This document shows positions 1 through 12,085 of a DNA stretch of 64,000 nucleotides, one piece after another. Source of the stretch: Spongospora subterranea f. sp. subterranea (Eukaryota; Endomyxa: Phytomyxea; Phytomyxea; Plasmodiophorida). The notes below the pieces were generated by a model. The model searched no databases, was not told the DNA's origin, and saw only the letters and a list, made by a program, of their open reading frames with translations. Location of the stretch: positions 1 to 64,000 of the forward strand of contig JAUGWO010000045.1 in assembly GCA_049724395.1 (NCBI GenBank), written 5' to 3'. How positions within the stretch are numbered: position 1 is the stretch's first letter; every line of letters begins with the position of its first letter. Made by a program: the position numbers and the translations under genes.

Positions 1-3000
1 CGTAATCACCATCAAAGAGAGGCAGTCCTGATGTAGAGGTCCTACCGTGGCGCCAACGTAGATTCCAGAAGCTGCAGTGGCGTTCAAACTGTAGAACGAG
101 GAGGATCCAGTGAAAGAAATTTGCCCCCCGGAAGCCCTTGCATTCAATTCAACAGGAACGATGGTATCAGCCAGGGCGAGCCCACGAATTTTGATCAAGG
201 AACTCTGCAGTGTCCAGGAGCCAGTTGTTGACACTCTCTGCGCTTCAACAGACGTTAGGTCAAAGTGATTGGTTCCGCTGGACGTGGACCCAGCATGCAG
301 TTCCAATGTCCCTGACGAAGCCAACACGACCTTGGAGCTGCCAAGTTGCAGAACACAAGTAGGATCCAGAACAATATCAGCAGCCGAAATTTGAACTGAA
401 GCGCCAGACAATGAAACCGTCAAGGTCTTGGAGGGTGCCACCACGAAACTACCGGTCCCATTGGCATCGGAATCAGCGGCCAACAAAACGTCGCCCGAGT
501 TGATTGTGAGACTTTCGGATAACGAAATAGATCCGGGAGTTTGAACAATGAGGTCTTTATGGATCGTGGTCGGGCCAGTGGTGAAGGAAACAGAATTGGA
601 CCCCACTATTCGCACAAGCTGCTCAGATTTGGATGATCGATCCATACCTAGAACAACAATGTTGCTCGAAAGAGATCCTCCAAGTTGAAGAGTGCCAGTT
701 GTAGTGACCATGAGAAGCTCCGAATCGCTAACGACACCTGACCCGCCGAACGTGGTTGGGCTTGATCGACTCATATCAAAAACGACGTTCGCAGTAGATG
801 CAGAAAGTTTGAATCCGCCTGCCCATTGAAGATCATAATAAACCAAATTGACACTGGCCAATGCAGGCGATTCAACTGTAATATTGGCGATGGAAGAGCA
901 AACAATGATTCCAGAACCATTCGCGTCACTGTCGGCCACAATGGAGAAAACACCACTTGTTCCAACGGAGCGAACTCCGGTATAAAGTTCCACGTTTTGC
1001 TTAGCAGACCATGTCTGCGTTCCCGATGTAACAATGTGGCCGCTGGACCTTGAATGCATTATCAAATTTGTAGCCGCGGTCAGCGTGGCACCTGACATGA
1101 TGCTCGTTTGCCCTCCTCCAACTGTATCGTAATCACCATCAAAGAGAAGCAGTCCTGATGTAGAGGTCACTGTGGCGCCAATGTAGATTCCAGAAGCTGC
1201 AGTGGCGTTCAAACTGTAGAACGAGGAGGATCCAGTGAAAGAAATTTGCCCCCCGGAAGCCCTTGCATTCAATTCAACAGGAACGATGGTATCAGCCAGG
1301 GCGAGCCCACGAATTTTGATCAAGGAACTCTGCAGTGTCCAGGAGCCAGTTGTTGACACTCTCTGCGCTTCAACAGACGTTAGGTCAAAGTGATTGGTTC
1401 CGCTGGACGTGGACCCAGCATGCAGTTCCAATGTCCCTGACGAAGCCAACACGACCTTGGAGCTGCCAAGTTGCAGAACACAAGTAGGATCCAGAACAAT
1501 ATCAGCAGCCGAAATTTGAACTGAAGCGCCAGACAATGAAACCGTCAAGGTCTTGGAGGGTGCCACCACGAAACTACCGGTCCCATTGGCATCGGAATCA
1601 GCGGCCAACAAAACGTCGCCCGAGTTGATTGTGAGACTTTCGGATAACGAAATAGATCCAGGAGTTTGAACAATGAGGTCTTTATGGATCGTGGTCGGGC
1701 CAGTGGTGAAGGAAACAGAATTGGACCCCACTATTCGCACAAGCTGCTCAGATTTGGATGATCGATCCATACCTAGAACAACAATGTTGCTCGAAAGAGA
1801 TCCTCCAAGTTGAAGAGTGCCAGTTGTAGTGACCATGAGAAGCTCCGAATCGCTAACGACACCTGACCCGCCGAACGTGGTTGGGCTTGATCGACTCATA
1901 TCAAAAACGACGTTCGCAGTAGATGCAGAAAGTTTGAATCCGCCTGCCCATTGAAGATCATAATAAACCAAATTGACACTGGCCAATGCAGGCGATTCAA
2001 CTGTAATATTGGCGATGGAAGAGCAAACAATGATTCCAGAACCATTCGCGTCACTGTCGGCCACAATGGAGAAAACACCACTTGTTCCAACGGAGCGAAC
2101 TCCGGTATAAAGTTCCACGTTTTGCTTAGCAGACCATGTCTGGGTTCCCGATGTAACAATGTGGCCGCTGGACCTTGAATGCATTATCAAATTTGTCGCC
2201 GCGGTCAGCGTGGCACCTGACATGATGCTCGTTTGCCCTCCTCCAACAGTATCGTAATCACCATCAAAGAGAAGCAGTCCTGATGTAGAGGTCACTGTGG
2301 CGCCAATGTAGATTCCAGAAGCTGCAGTGGCGTTCAAACTGTAGAACGAGGAGGATCCAGTGAAAGAAATTTGCCCCCCAGAAGCCCTGGCATTCAATTC
2401 AACAGGAACGATGGTATCAGCCAGGGCGAGCCCACGAATTTTGATCAAGGAACTCTGCAGTGTCCAGGAGCCAGTTGTTGACACTCTCTGCGCTTCAACA
2501 GACGTTAGGTCAAAGTGATTGGTTCCGCTGGACGTGGACCCAGCATGCAGTTCCAATGTCCCTGACGAAGCCAACACGACCTTGGAGCTGCCAAGCTGCA
2601 GAACACAAGTAGGATCCAGAACAATATCAGCAGCCGAAATTTGAACTGAAGCGCCAGACAATGAAACCGTCAAGGTCTTGGAGGGTGCCACCACGAAACT
2701 ACCGGTCCCATTGGCATCGGAATCAGCGGCCAACAAAACGTCGCCCGAGTTGATTGTGAGACTTTCGGATAACGAAATAGATCCAGGAGTTTGAACAATG
2801 AGGTCTTTATGGATCGTGGTCGGGCCAGTGGTGAAGGAAACAGAATTGGACCCCACTATTCGCACAAGCTGCTCAGATTTGGATGATCGATCCATACCTA
2901 GAACAACAATGTTGCTCGAAAGAGATCCTCCAAGTTGAAGAGTGCCAGTTGTAGTGACCATGAGAAGCTCCGAATCGCTAACGACACCTGACCCGCCGAA

Positions 3001-5628
3001 CGTGGTTGGGCTTGATCGACTCATATCAAAAACGACGTTCGCAGTAGATGCAGAAAGTTGGAATCCGCCTGCCCATTGAAGATCATAATAAACCAAATTG
3101 ACACTGGCCAATGCAGGCGATTCAACTGTAATATTGGCAATGGAAGAGCAAACAATGATTCCAGAACCATTCGCGTCACTGTCGGCCACAATGGAGAAAA
3201 CACCACTTGTTCCAACGGAGCGAACTCCGGTATAAAGTTCCACGTTTTGCTTAGCAGACCATGTCTGCGTTCCCGATGTAACAATGTGGCCGCTGGACCT
3301 TGAATGCATTATCAAATTTGTAGCCGCGGTCAGCGTGGCACCTGACATGATGCTCGTTTGCCCTCCTCCAACTGTATCGTAATCACCATCAAAGAGAAGC
3401 AGTCCTGATGTAGAGGTCACTGTGGCGCCAATGTAGATTCCAGAAGCTGCAGTGGCGTTCAAACTGTAGAACGAGGAGGATCCAGTGAAAGAAATTTGCC
3501 CCCCGGAAGCCCTGGCATTCAATTCAACAGGAACGATGGTATCAACCAGGGCGAGCCCACGAATTTTGATCAAGGAACTCTGCAGTGTCCAGGAGCCAGT
3601 TGTTGACACTCTCTGCGCTTCAACAGACGTTAAGTCAAAGTGATTGGTTCCGCTGGACGTGGACCCAGCATGCAGTTCCAATGTCCCTGACGAAGCCAAC
3701 ACGACCTTGGAGCTGCCAAGTTGCAGAACACAAGTAGGATCCAGAACAATATCAGCAGCCGAAATTTGAACAGAAGCGCCAGACAATGAAACCGTCAAGG
3801 TCTTGGAGGGTGCCACCACGAAACTACCGGTCCCATTGGCATCGGAATCAGGCGGCCAACAAAACGTCGCCCGAGTTGATTGTGAGACTTTCGGATAACG
3901 AAATAGATCCAGGAGTTTGAACAATGAGGTCTTTATGGATCGTGGTCGGGCCAGTGGTGAAGGAAACAGAATTGGACCCCACTATTCGCACAAGCTGCTC
4001 AGATTTGGATGATCGATCCATACCTAGAACAACAATGTTGCTCGAAAGAGATCCTCCAAGTTGAAGAGTGCCAGTTGTAGTGACCATGAGAAGCTCCGAA
4101 TCGCTAACGACACCTGACCCGCCGAACGTGGTTGGGCTTGATCGACTCATATCAAAAACGACGTTCGCAGTAGATGCAGAAAGTTTGAATCCGCCTGCCC
4201 ATTGAAGATCATAATAAACCAAATTGACACTGGCCAATGCAGGCGATTCAACTGTAATATTGGCGATGGAAGAGCAAACAATGATTCCAGAACCATTCGC
4301 GTCACTGTCGGCCACAATGGAGAAAACACCAGTTGTTCCAACGGAGCGAACTCCGGTATAAAGTTCCACGTTTTGCTTAGCAGACCATGTCTGGGTTCCC
4401 GATGTAACAATGTGGCCGCTGGATCTTGAATGCATTATCAAATTTGTAGCCGCGGTCAGCGTGGCACCTGACATGATGCTCGTTTGCCCTCCTCCAACTG
4501 TATCGTAATCACCATCAAAGAGAAGCAGTCCTGATGTAGAGGTCACTGTGGCGCCAATGTAGATTCCAGAAGCTGCAGTGGCGTTCAAACTGTAGAACGA
4601 GGAGGATCCAGTGAAAGAAATTTGCCCCCCGGAAGCCCTGGCATTCAATTCAACAGGAACGATGGTATCAGCCAGGGCGAGCCCACGAATTTTGATCAAG
4701 GAACTCTGCAGTGTCCAGGAGCCAGTTGTTGACACTCTCTGCGCTTCAACAGACGTTAGGTCAAAGTAATTGGTTCCGCTGGACGTGGACCCAGCATGCA
4801 GTTCCAATGTCCCTGACGAAGCCAACACGACCTTGGAGCTGCCAAGCTGCAGAACACAAGTAGGATCCAGAACAATATCAGCAGCCGAAATTTGAACTGA
4901 AGCGCCAGACAATGAAACCGTCAAGGTCTTGGAGGGTGCCACCTCGAAACTACCGGTCCCATTGGCATCGGAATCAGCGGCCAACAAAACGTCGCCCGAG
5001 TTGATTGTGAGACTTTCGGATAACGAAATAGATCCAGGAGTTTGAACAATGAGGTCTTTATGGATCGTGGTCGGGCCAGTGGTGAAGGAAACAGAATTGG
5101 ACCCCACTATTCGCACAAGCTGCTCAGATTTGGATGATCGATCCATACCTAGAACAACAATGTTGCTCGAAAGAGATCCTCCAAGTTGAAGAGTGCCAGT
5201 CGTAGTGACCATTAGAAGCTCCGAATCGCTAACGACACCTGCCCCGCCGAACGTGGTTGGGCTAGATCGACTCATATCAAAAACGACGTTCGCAGTAGAT
5301 GCAGAGAGTTTGAATCCGGATGCCCATTGAAGATCATGATAAACCAAATTGATACTGGCCAACGAAGGCGATTCAACTGTGAAATTGGCGACGGAAGAGC
5401 AAACAATGATTCCAGAACCATTCGCGTCACTGTCGGCCACAATGGAGAAAACACCACCTGACCCAACAGAGCGAACTCCTGAATACAGTTCCACGTTTTG
5501 CTTGGCAGACCATGTCTGAGTTCCCGATGTAACAATGTGGCCGCTTGACCTGGAATGGAGAAGCAGGTTTGTAGCTGCCATAAGAGTGGCACCGGGCATG
5601 ATTGCAGTCTGGCCTCCTCCAATTGTGT
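1..5628 (-). repeat. Five tandem copies of a 1125-bp coding repeat
   Basis: A unit of about 1125 bp (375 codons) recurs five times, with starts near 1, 1128, 2253, 3378 and 4504. A further, more diverged part-copy lies to about 6.06 kb. The four copies nearest the left edge differ by only a handful of substitutions. The copy next to the non-repeated part of the gene is close to the others in its lower-numbered half but clearly diverged from about 5.2 kb upward. This gradient is what unequal exchange or gene conversion within an array produces. Each unit encodes the same beta-rich segment with two VADSDANG-type or AADSDANG-type motifs, so the unit itself probably arose from an older internal duplication. 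Confidence 0.9.
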
Positions 5629-8108
5629 CGTAATCACTGTCAAATGAAAGCAAACCAACAGTGGTTGTAACAGGTGCATTAATTGTGATGCCAGAACATG
5701 ATGTAGCATTTAGGCTACTAAATGAAGATGTCGCAAGGAAGGAAATGGTCCCTGAACTAATTCTTGCGTTGAGCTCGACAGCTTGGTCGGAATTCGTTGA
5801 TTCGATCAAAATCTGACTACCTTCCACAATCAATAACTGGCATACCAGTGAGTTCGAAAGAATCGCGTTCACGATCTCCAATGTTGATTGCGTTCCGCTG
5901 ATGCCTCCTAGTGTAATGGCAACAGCAGAACATGTAGAGAATGTCACAGACCCAGTTGGCGCGTTAATTGTTCCCTGAATCTCTAGCTGTCTGGCCGTGA
6001 TTGCAATGTTGCCGGCTGACGTTGAAATAATACTATATGCGCCAGTGACTAGAGAGACCCAGTCCCACTGCAATCGCTATCAGCTACTAACGAAAGTAAA
6101 CCAGAGGAGGAAACCGTTGAAGATGTGTTGATGTGGGCAGATGAGCTAAATGATATGGTTCCTAGGGACATAACACTTCCGATTGCCGAAATAGACCCAC
6201 CAAATGTGGTTACAGTGAGCGATGCAGCATTGATTGGTGCAAACCATGTCACATTCGTACCCCCAAGCGTAATTGCTGACCCAGACGTGACGGCTCCAGC
6301 TATCGTAACTTGGCCACTGGATGAGGTTAATACTAAGGACCCACCACCTGAGATTGAGCTTGTGATGTCAACCCCAGAGTCTCCTTGTAGATCGATATTG
6401 CCGTTGGTTGTTATTATGCCATTAACCGTTAGAACACCCCCAGCATGAATGGTTAAGTCGTATATCTCAGATCCTGTACCAATTCCGCTATCGACTGTAA
6501 TCGACCCAGTTGCAGCAATTACAACATCGCTCGTCAGCAACGACGTGGACACAGCGGAGGCGCTGATGGTCTGTGAAGAAGGAGGCGATGCAGCGTTGAT
6601 ACTCGGCAAACCAGCATCATCATTGCCAGTAACCCCAATTATTACTGAAACCGGATCGAGAAACAAGCAGCCAGCACGACCTGTGGCAGCAGAGAGATTT
6701 GTATGACCATCAAAATGAAGTGACCCGACGGAGGAGATTTCTACAAAGCCCCCGTTTCCAGAAAAGTATCCACCACGAGAAGTAACGCCGCCGAAAAATA
6801 CAGTTTGATGCTGAGATATCAAGGATATTACACCACCATTGCCAAAAGATGGCGAATCACAAGAAATAATGGCTTTCGAAAATACTGTTAACGACTGAGG
6901 AATCACATTGTTGTCGAAGCTACCAATGCTAATGTTACCCCCGTGGAGAATGCCGTCAATTTGTCGCGCTGCGCTAATATATGCGCCATCAAAAATCGTA
7001 ATCGCAGTTTTTGCGACAACGCTTATTAGGCCGTCATGAGAATGTTTTATCCCGTTGCGCCTGGAGTTTTGCTCTCCCATACAAACTACATCTCCGGATA
7101 TGTGGACCGCCGATGTGAGCGAAGTTCCTAGCATAATGGATTGTGTTGTAGTTAGATGCTGCCTGCAGCTCGAATAAAACTACCGTTAATCACCAGTGTT
7201 TCGCAGGAAATGTAAGAACTTTTTGCCATAATGACATCGGAATGTCCGAATTGAATTGACGAATCAGCAAATAAACTTGACGACGATTCTACGTCAATCA
7301 ATGAGGCGTGGACGTCCAATTTCTTGACGACAACGTTGTCTTGAAAAACGGCGTGGGAGCAATTGAGTGATAATGCTGAACGCCCTTGAAAGTCTTGCAC
7401 AGTTACATAACTATTAGGCAAAACAACGGCGAAACTTGATAGTGCTGCACCATCAATCAAAACCTTGAAACTACCTAAGCCAATCCTGTCATTAGCTATT
7501 ACAGCGCGACCTCCACTCAGCGAATATAGAACGATTTTTTCGAAATGTGCTATGCCTATTGTGACAGCATCGTCATACTTGCCTTGTAGAAACAACGAAT
7601 TGATGCCAGTTCCACCGATCAAAGAAACAGTTGATGAACGTTGCCCATGGAGAATTTTGATAGAAAATTCATTATCGAAATTTGAACCAACAACGGTCAC
7701 CGAAAACGAATTATCAAGTTGCAAGTTTATGCCAGCCATTCCTCGAAAGGTGATATTAGAACAGCGGGTCAGAACGAAAAGATTTTTGGACGAGAATGGG
7801 ATAGTGCTGCAACTTGACGGTCTAAATTCGACGTTTTGCAAATTTCTAAAATTAACATCTTCCATGAGGGTATTCACATTCAGAAAAATTACTTGTTTGG
7901 GAAAATGACTTGACTTGTTCTCAAACTCAAATGCAGAGAGCATGGACACAGGCCTTCTCAATACAAACGCATCCCAAGAAAGAAGATTAGGATTCTTAAC
8001 TGCAATAATGCCTGCCCGGGTAATTATTAGGTCTCTCTCGTTAATGAACGTCTGTGAATACTTACTTGAGTACGTAATTGAAACCAAACACAACAACGGC
8101 CAGAGCAT
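1..8108 (-). CDS. Giant secreted repetitive protein resembling bacterial filamentous haemagglutinins (3' end outside window)
   Basis: The ATG at 8108 opens a hydrophobic signal-peptide-like start (MLWPLLCLVSITYSS), then about 300 residues of beta-rich, Asn/Ser-rich sequence. A 56-nt GT-AG intron at 7128-7183, with CTAAC before the acceptor, removes a stop and joins the second exon in frame. That exon holds GNGGFVEISSVGSLHFDG followed by AGCLFLDPVSVIIG, the pattern seen in bacterial two-partner-secretion adhesins of the filamentous haemagglutinin type. Downstream, from about 5.7 kb to the left edge, the protein is built of a 375-residue module rich in Ser, Thr, Gly and Val, as expected for a beta-helix. 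The likely role is a secreted or cell-surface adhesin; this is inferred. The frame looks interrupted about three times. Given similar small indels in housekeeping genes of this window, sequencing error is as likely as decay. The family call rests on motif recognition only. Confidence 0.6.
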
Positions 8109-8296
8109 TATGCGAACCGTATCCGAGAAACCTTAATGATAGGGTTCTTGGGACCAAGCCCCACAATGGGAAAGGTTCTGGATGACCAGCTCCGACGGTC
8201 GAAATGGAACTTCACAACCTTTGATTTGAACGATACTCCTACAACCTAGCATGTAGATTTGATAGTCCGAACTACTTATGTGAGAGGGTCAGGGTA

Positions 8297-8563
8297 ATGT
8301 TATTAATAAGCTATCCACTGCTATACCACCACCTGTTCGTTTTGTCCGTGACTTTGGCATTGATTGCACATCGCCGCAATGGATCTGCATCGAAGTACAT
8401 CGTACAGTGTAGACCATTTTCGAAATCAGGCATAATGACACCTTCGTTTATTGTCAACGCACTCCAAGCAAGCCCGTTTCCAGGTCCATATATTTATGTG
8501 CAATCGTATCCAAACAGTGAAAAAGCAATACTGTCGCTGTGTGAATTAGCCTCCACACTGTAG
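8297..8563 (+). CDS. Possible small secreted protein
   Basis: An ATG-initiated 88-codon frame begins with a hydrophobic stretch (LLYHHLFVLSVTLALIA) that could be a signal peptide, followed by a mixed-composition segment with several Pro and Cys. No family is recognised. It lies between the divergent start of the haemagglutinin-like gene (8108, minus) and the small gene at 8767. A 62-codon frame on the opposite strand (8454-8642) overlaps it, and I cannot exclude that neither is expressed. Confidence 0.3.
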   Translation: MLLISYPLLYHHLFVLSVTLALIAHRRNGSASKYIVQCRPFSKSGIMTPSFIVNALQASPFPGPYIYVQSYPNSEKAILSLCELASTL

Positions 8564-8766
8564 GTAGATTTTCTGAATCCTTAAGTCGTCGCCTCTTGTA
8601 AATATTGCTATAACTGATATCAGAGTCGACTTGAATTGCCATTCTAGTTTCTTCTCGCAGATCAGCATTTTAAAAATTCGTTGTCAAGCTTTCTCGAAAA
8701 GCAGCATGTATTTACTAACGGCGTCCGTGGTCCGGAGTGCCTATTGTTCTGAGAATTGAGTGTTGA

Positions 8767-9196
8767 ATGTCGACAGCCGAATCATCATCTGACAATGAAA
8801 TATCTCCAGATGACGTGCGCCTTGATCTGGAAAATATACACTGTGCAAACGGCGCTGCCATTGCCGCAGCAATAGCTCGTATGACATGAACCTTCAACCG
8901 GTCAGTAGATTCACTGAACAGTTTTGTGCCTGCATGAAGGTCACGATCCCGGTCCTGATTCTATTCGCGCTCGTCAGTTTATCGAGTTAAGTGGTTTTTT
9001 ATGCGAAACCGCTTTGCCGAGAATCAAGAACACGGTGGAGTCGATTGATAAATTGGCTTCGCGAGTACCTTCCACTCCCATTCTCTCATATGATTCACCA
9101 TTACCTATGATATTCACACAATCTGCCGATAGCCCACCTTTTCAAAATCCAAAAGAAGGTAGTACTTCTTTCAGTTCCTCATTGTCAGAATCTTGA
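8767..9196 (+). CDS. Uncharacterised 128-residue protein (two exons)
   Basis: ATG at 8767 starts an acidic, Ser-rich N-terminus (MSTAESSSDNEISPDD), and exon 1 ends at 8878. A 43-nt intron, 8879-8921, has a GTATGA donor and an ACAG acceptor. It removes a stop and joins in frame to 8922-9196, giving 129 codons with the stop. The middle is Ala-rich and probably helical (GAAIAAAIALLCLHEG). It is followed by a helical Leu/Ile segment and a Ser/Pro-rich tail. I do not recognise a domain. The clean splice and balanced frame argue for a real gene. An open frame antisense to exon 1 (8715-8897) looks like a shadow. Confidence 0.55.
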
Positions 9197-9485
9197 TCGA
9201 AATACCTATAGGTTAACTGATATACCGAAATGTGACTAATTTATTGACCAATGGATTATAAACAATGTGCTGAACACAGTTAATAACACCCATTTTGCGC
9301 GTCCGTAACCGTTTCACTGTTCCACGTTCCCGTATACTTTTGTACACAGCCGATCACAGTCACCAATCGATGGAATCTTCACATTCTTCTGGTTTTACTG
9401 CGGTTTTGCTTACCGGACTGTGCTGCGCACCTCATGGTTAGAAGTAAAGCGGCCAAACCTCACTGCATCACTGGCAATCAAAATC

Positions 9486-11915
9486 ATGGTCCGCGACTAT
9501 TCCAGGATCAAGTTGCTGATTTCGGCCGTGAAGCGACCCGACGCCGACCATGAGAGTATTCTATCATCGATGAAGGAAATCGTCGACGCCGGGCCCGATG
9601 CGTCCATGTTTAGTTCAGCGGTGTTCCCCGGCTTGATCACTGAATTGGTCACCGCCGCCACGACTGTGTTCACCGATCCTGAACTGCATCGCGTTTATTC
9701 GGAGGTGCTTCATCTTATACCGCCAAATGTACTGGCGTTAGCTCTGGCTTCCATTATTCAGAATTCTCACAACAAGATTGCTCTTAGAGAATCTGCCAGA
9801 GTTTTCAACGTGATACTATTTGATCACAGTCGTTTTGCAGACCTTCTAATGGTTTATTTCGAAGGAAATCGTGGAAGATCCGCGGTCGAAGTTCTTGTCA
9901 CTGTTCTTACATCAATTCCAGATAAGATGGCAAATGTTTTGGAAGGAGACGTGCCGCCTGAATTTGCAGCTGATAATTTCTTTCATCGTATCACAAAGTT
10001 TATCGCTCAGCATTTATCTGCTCGCCTCTCGGTCGACGGAACTTGCGTTCTACCGTTAATGGCGAAAATGATCCGAATTAACCAAAGCAATTTTATTGTA
10101 GAACAGATTACTTCGAAAAGAATCGTCTCTCACGAATTTTACAGACTTTTGCCCGTTTCGGAATATAACACATTACTTGAGCGCGTCGTTGTACGTTTCT
10201 TAGGTACTTGTACCGATGGCGATCGAGTTTTTCGGGACATGTTGCCTTGTGATATTTCCACAGCGGATTCGTCTACTCGTTATACATTGGAGCATGTTCT
10301 GCTGCTTAATAAGGTTTTACGTAAATCTTCGCTTTTCATCATTGTCAACTATCTACATTCGCAGTCTAACTCGGAAATTTTCCGGTCTGCGTTTCTTAAA
10401 TGCATCTCTGCTTGGGCGGCTCCGTCGTTCATAGCGAACATGTCTTCGTCCCAGCAGATGACGCTTACACAGGCAATTGTGTTTTTTTTACAGTTATCGT
10501 CTGTCAAAGAGATAAGTGATGACGGTAAGATCATGAATGAGATCATGAAAGGGGTCCAAGAGCGTTTGCGTAGCCCTACTCGTGAAGTCCGATGGATGGG
10601 AATGCACATCGCCGCCCGTGTATCGCGTCTTATCTCTCCAGAAACTTCAATGGAATACGAGGAAATAATGAATTTTGAAAGTGGGTCTAACGAGATTTTA
10701 CCAGTGCCGCAAAACGACGATTTGGGTTTGGACCTGTTACCGTTTGTCCCTGAAGAACTCCCGGATTGTTTACCGAACAATTTCTCGTCGGACAAGTGGC
10801 AGGAGCTTTCGCAAGGCGATCGTGATATCATGTCTGATTCTATGAAAACCGAAGCGGGAGGACAGTGGGCTAAACAAGACCGATTACCAGATGATAGCGA
10901 ATTCCAATCAGTTAACTGTCCAGATCCGGTCGCTTCTGAGGATGATGACTGCAGTACTCGTACCACTCCTAAAATTCGCCAGCCATGTTTTCTAAAAGAG
11001 TGCCTGGATTATCTAGGTTCCAAGAAAAATGATGATGCGCGTTATTATCTAGAGGCCGGTTTAGATGCAGTTGAGTCAGTAATTCGTCGTAAACCTCATG
11101 ATTTACGAAATATAGCTATAGCGCTCGGTTTGCGTTTGCTTCACCTACAAGACCAATACTCGACACCCGATTTCGAACTTAAACGGGTCGACGCACTCTC
11201 GTCAATAGTTGCTGCAGCCCCAGATCTCCTCGTACCAGTTCTAATTGAGGCGTTTTTTGCCCGCGATTACACCATATGTTGTCGCCTTCTAATTCTGGAC
11301 GTGCTCGCCAAAGCAGCTCAAGATTTGGCCGGGACCAGGGAAAAGACAGACTTGTTGCCGATGCCGAAGCATCGGCCAGTGTTGCTTCCTATTGAACCTG
11401 TCCATCATACCCCCAAAATCGTTCAGGCTCGCATTGAAAGCAGTACACGCCGATGGGGCAGTATTGTTCGTCCAACTGAGTCTCTGACGGTAAATGGCTT
11501 TTCTCCTTATGCCCGATCTTTTTTATTGCCGCTTCTAAAACGCGTTGACGACGCCGGATTGAACTTTCATCTGTTTTCTGAAGACTCGATCATATTGGTC
11601 CGATTGTTGCAGGTTGGCGGTGTCATCATTGAGTGTGCAATGAACATTCCAGATTCCCACGAAATGTCATTCGCACTTCTGGATTTTATCTGGTACGTTA
11701 GAGACCATAGCAAAGCTGCTGTCCGCAAAGCTGCATTGTTTGCCCTCTCGCGTATTCTGCTGGCCCATCCGTCCTACGTATTAAATAGGCATAACACCAT
11801 CACCATGTCTGATGTCAGAAGTTGGCTTTACACAACACAATTCTCGGATCCGGTTTCAGAAGTTCGCGATTTTTCCCGGATATGTATGAATGCCATTCCA
11901 AATGGAGGACTTTGA
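9486..11915 (+). CDS. TELO2: TELO2 / Tel2-like, TTT-complex subunit
   Basis: This is a single open frame of about 809 residues from the ATG at 9486 (MVRDYSRIKLLI); the frame stays open a little upstream without an earlier ATG. The first half is an alpha-helical solenoid. An acidic linker follows (DDLGLDLLPFVPEELPD). The C-terminal third matches the conserved Telomere_reg-2 region: FLKECLDYL, then RKPHDLRNIAIALGLRLLHL, then RLLILDVLAKAAQDL, then TRRWGS and FSPYARSFLLPLLKR. In other eukaryotes Tel2 works with Tti1 and Tti2 as an HSP90 adaptor that matures PIKK kinases such as TOR, ATM and ATR. The lack of introns contrasts with most neighbours. The family call is firm in the C-terminal domain and inferred for the N-terminal solenoid. 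Confidence 0.85.
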   Translation: MVRDYSRIKLLISAVKRPDADHESILSSMKEIVDAGPDASMFSSAVFPGLITELVTAATTVFTDPELHRVYSEVLHLIPPNVLALALASIIQNSHNKIALRESARVFNVILFDHSRFADLLMVYFEGNRGRSAVEVLVTVLTSIPDKMANVLEGDVPPEFAADNFFHRITKFIAQHLSARLSVDGTCVLPLMAKMIRINQSNFIVEQITSKRIVSHEFYRLLPVSEYNTLLERVVVRFLGTCTDGDRVFRDMLPCDISTADSSTRYTLEHVLLLNKVLRKSSLFIIVNYLHSQSNSEIFRSAFLKCISAWAAPSFIANMSSSQQMTLTQAIVFFLQLSSVKEISDDGKIMNEIMKGVQERLRSPTREVRWMGMHIAARVSRLISPETSMEYEEIMNFESGSNEILPVPQNDDLGLDLLPFVPEELPDCLPNNFSSDKWQELSQGDRDIMSDSMKTEAGGQWAKQDRLPDDSEFQSVNCPDPVASEDDDCSTRTTPKIRQPCFLKECLDYLGSKKNDDARYYLEAGLDAVESVIRRKPHDLRNIAIALGLRLLHLQDQYSTPDFELKRVDALSSIVAAAPDLLVPVLIEAFFARDYTICCRLLILDVLAKAAQDLAGTREKTDLLPMPKHRPVLLPIEPVHHTPKIVQARIESSTRRWGSIVRPTESLTVNGFSPYARSFLLPLLKRVDDAGLNFHLFSEDSIILVRLLQVGGVIIECAMNIPDSHEMSFALLDFIWYVRDHSKAAVRKAALFALSRILLAHPSYVLNRHNTITMSDVRSWLYTTQFSDPVSEVRDFSRICMNAIPNGGL

Positions 11916-12085
11916 TGAATGCTGCTTTTCTGTAATCGGAGTTTCCATTGTTGTAAATCAATAACTTATTAGGAGTATTTGTTTCATAATGCGCGCATTT
12001 CGTGGCATATGTTTTTTGTTGTCATTCTTATATTTTTCGAACAGCTTCTCGAATAGCGTTGTGCATCAGATCTAGCAATGACATG

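Noticed and set aside
771-4429. Repeated 75-87-codon frames on both strands at 1125-bp spacing
   Set aside because: They are alternate-frame shadows of the array; they recur only because the underlying unit repeats, and have no start or splice support.
6125-6706. Plus-strand frames antisense to the haemagglutinin-like gene
   Set aside because: Composition mirrors the Ser/Thr-rich coding strand; the minus strand carries recognisable motifs.
8715-8897. Minus-strand frame with a possible splice partner at 8454-8642
   Set aside because: A join could be made only with a weak CGAG acceptor, whereas the plus strand gives a clean two-exon gene over the same bases.
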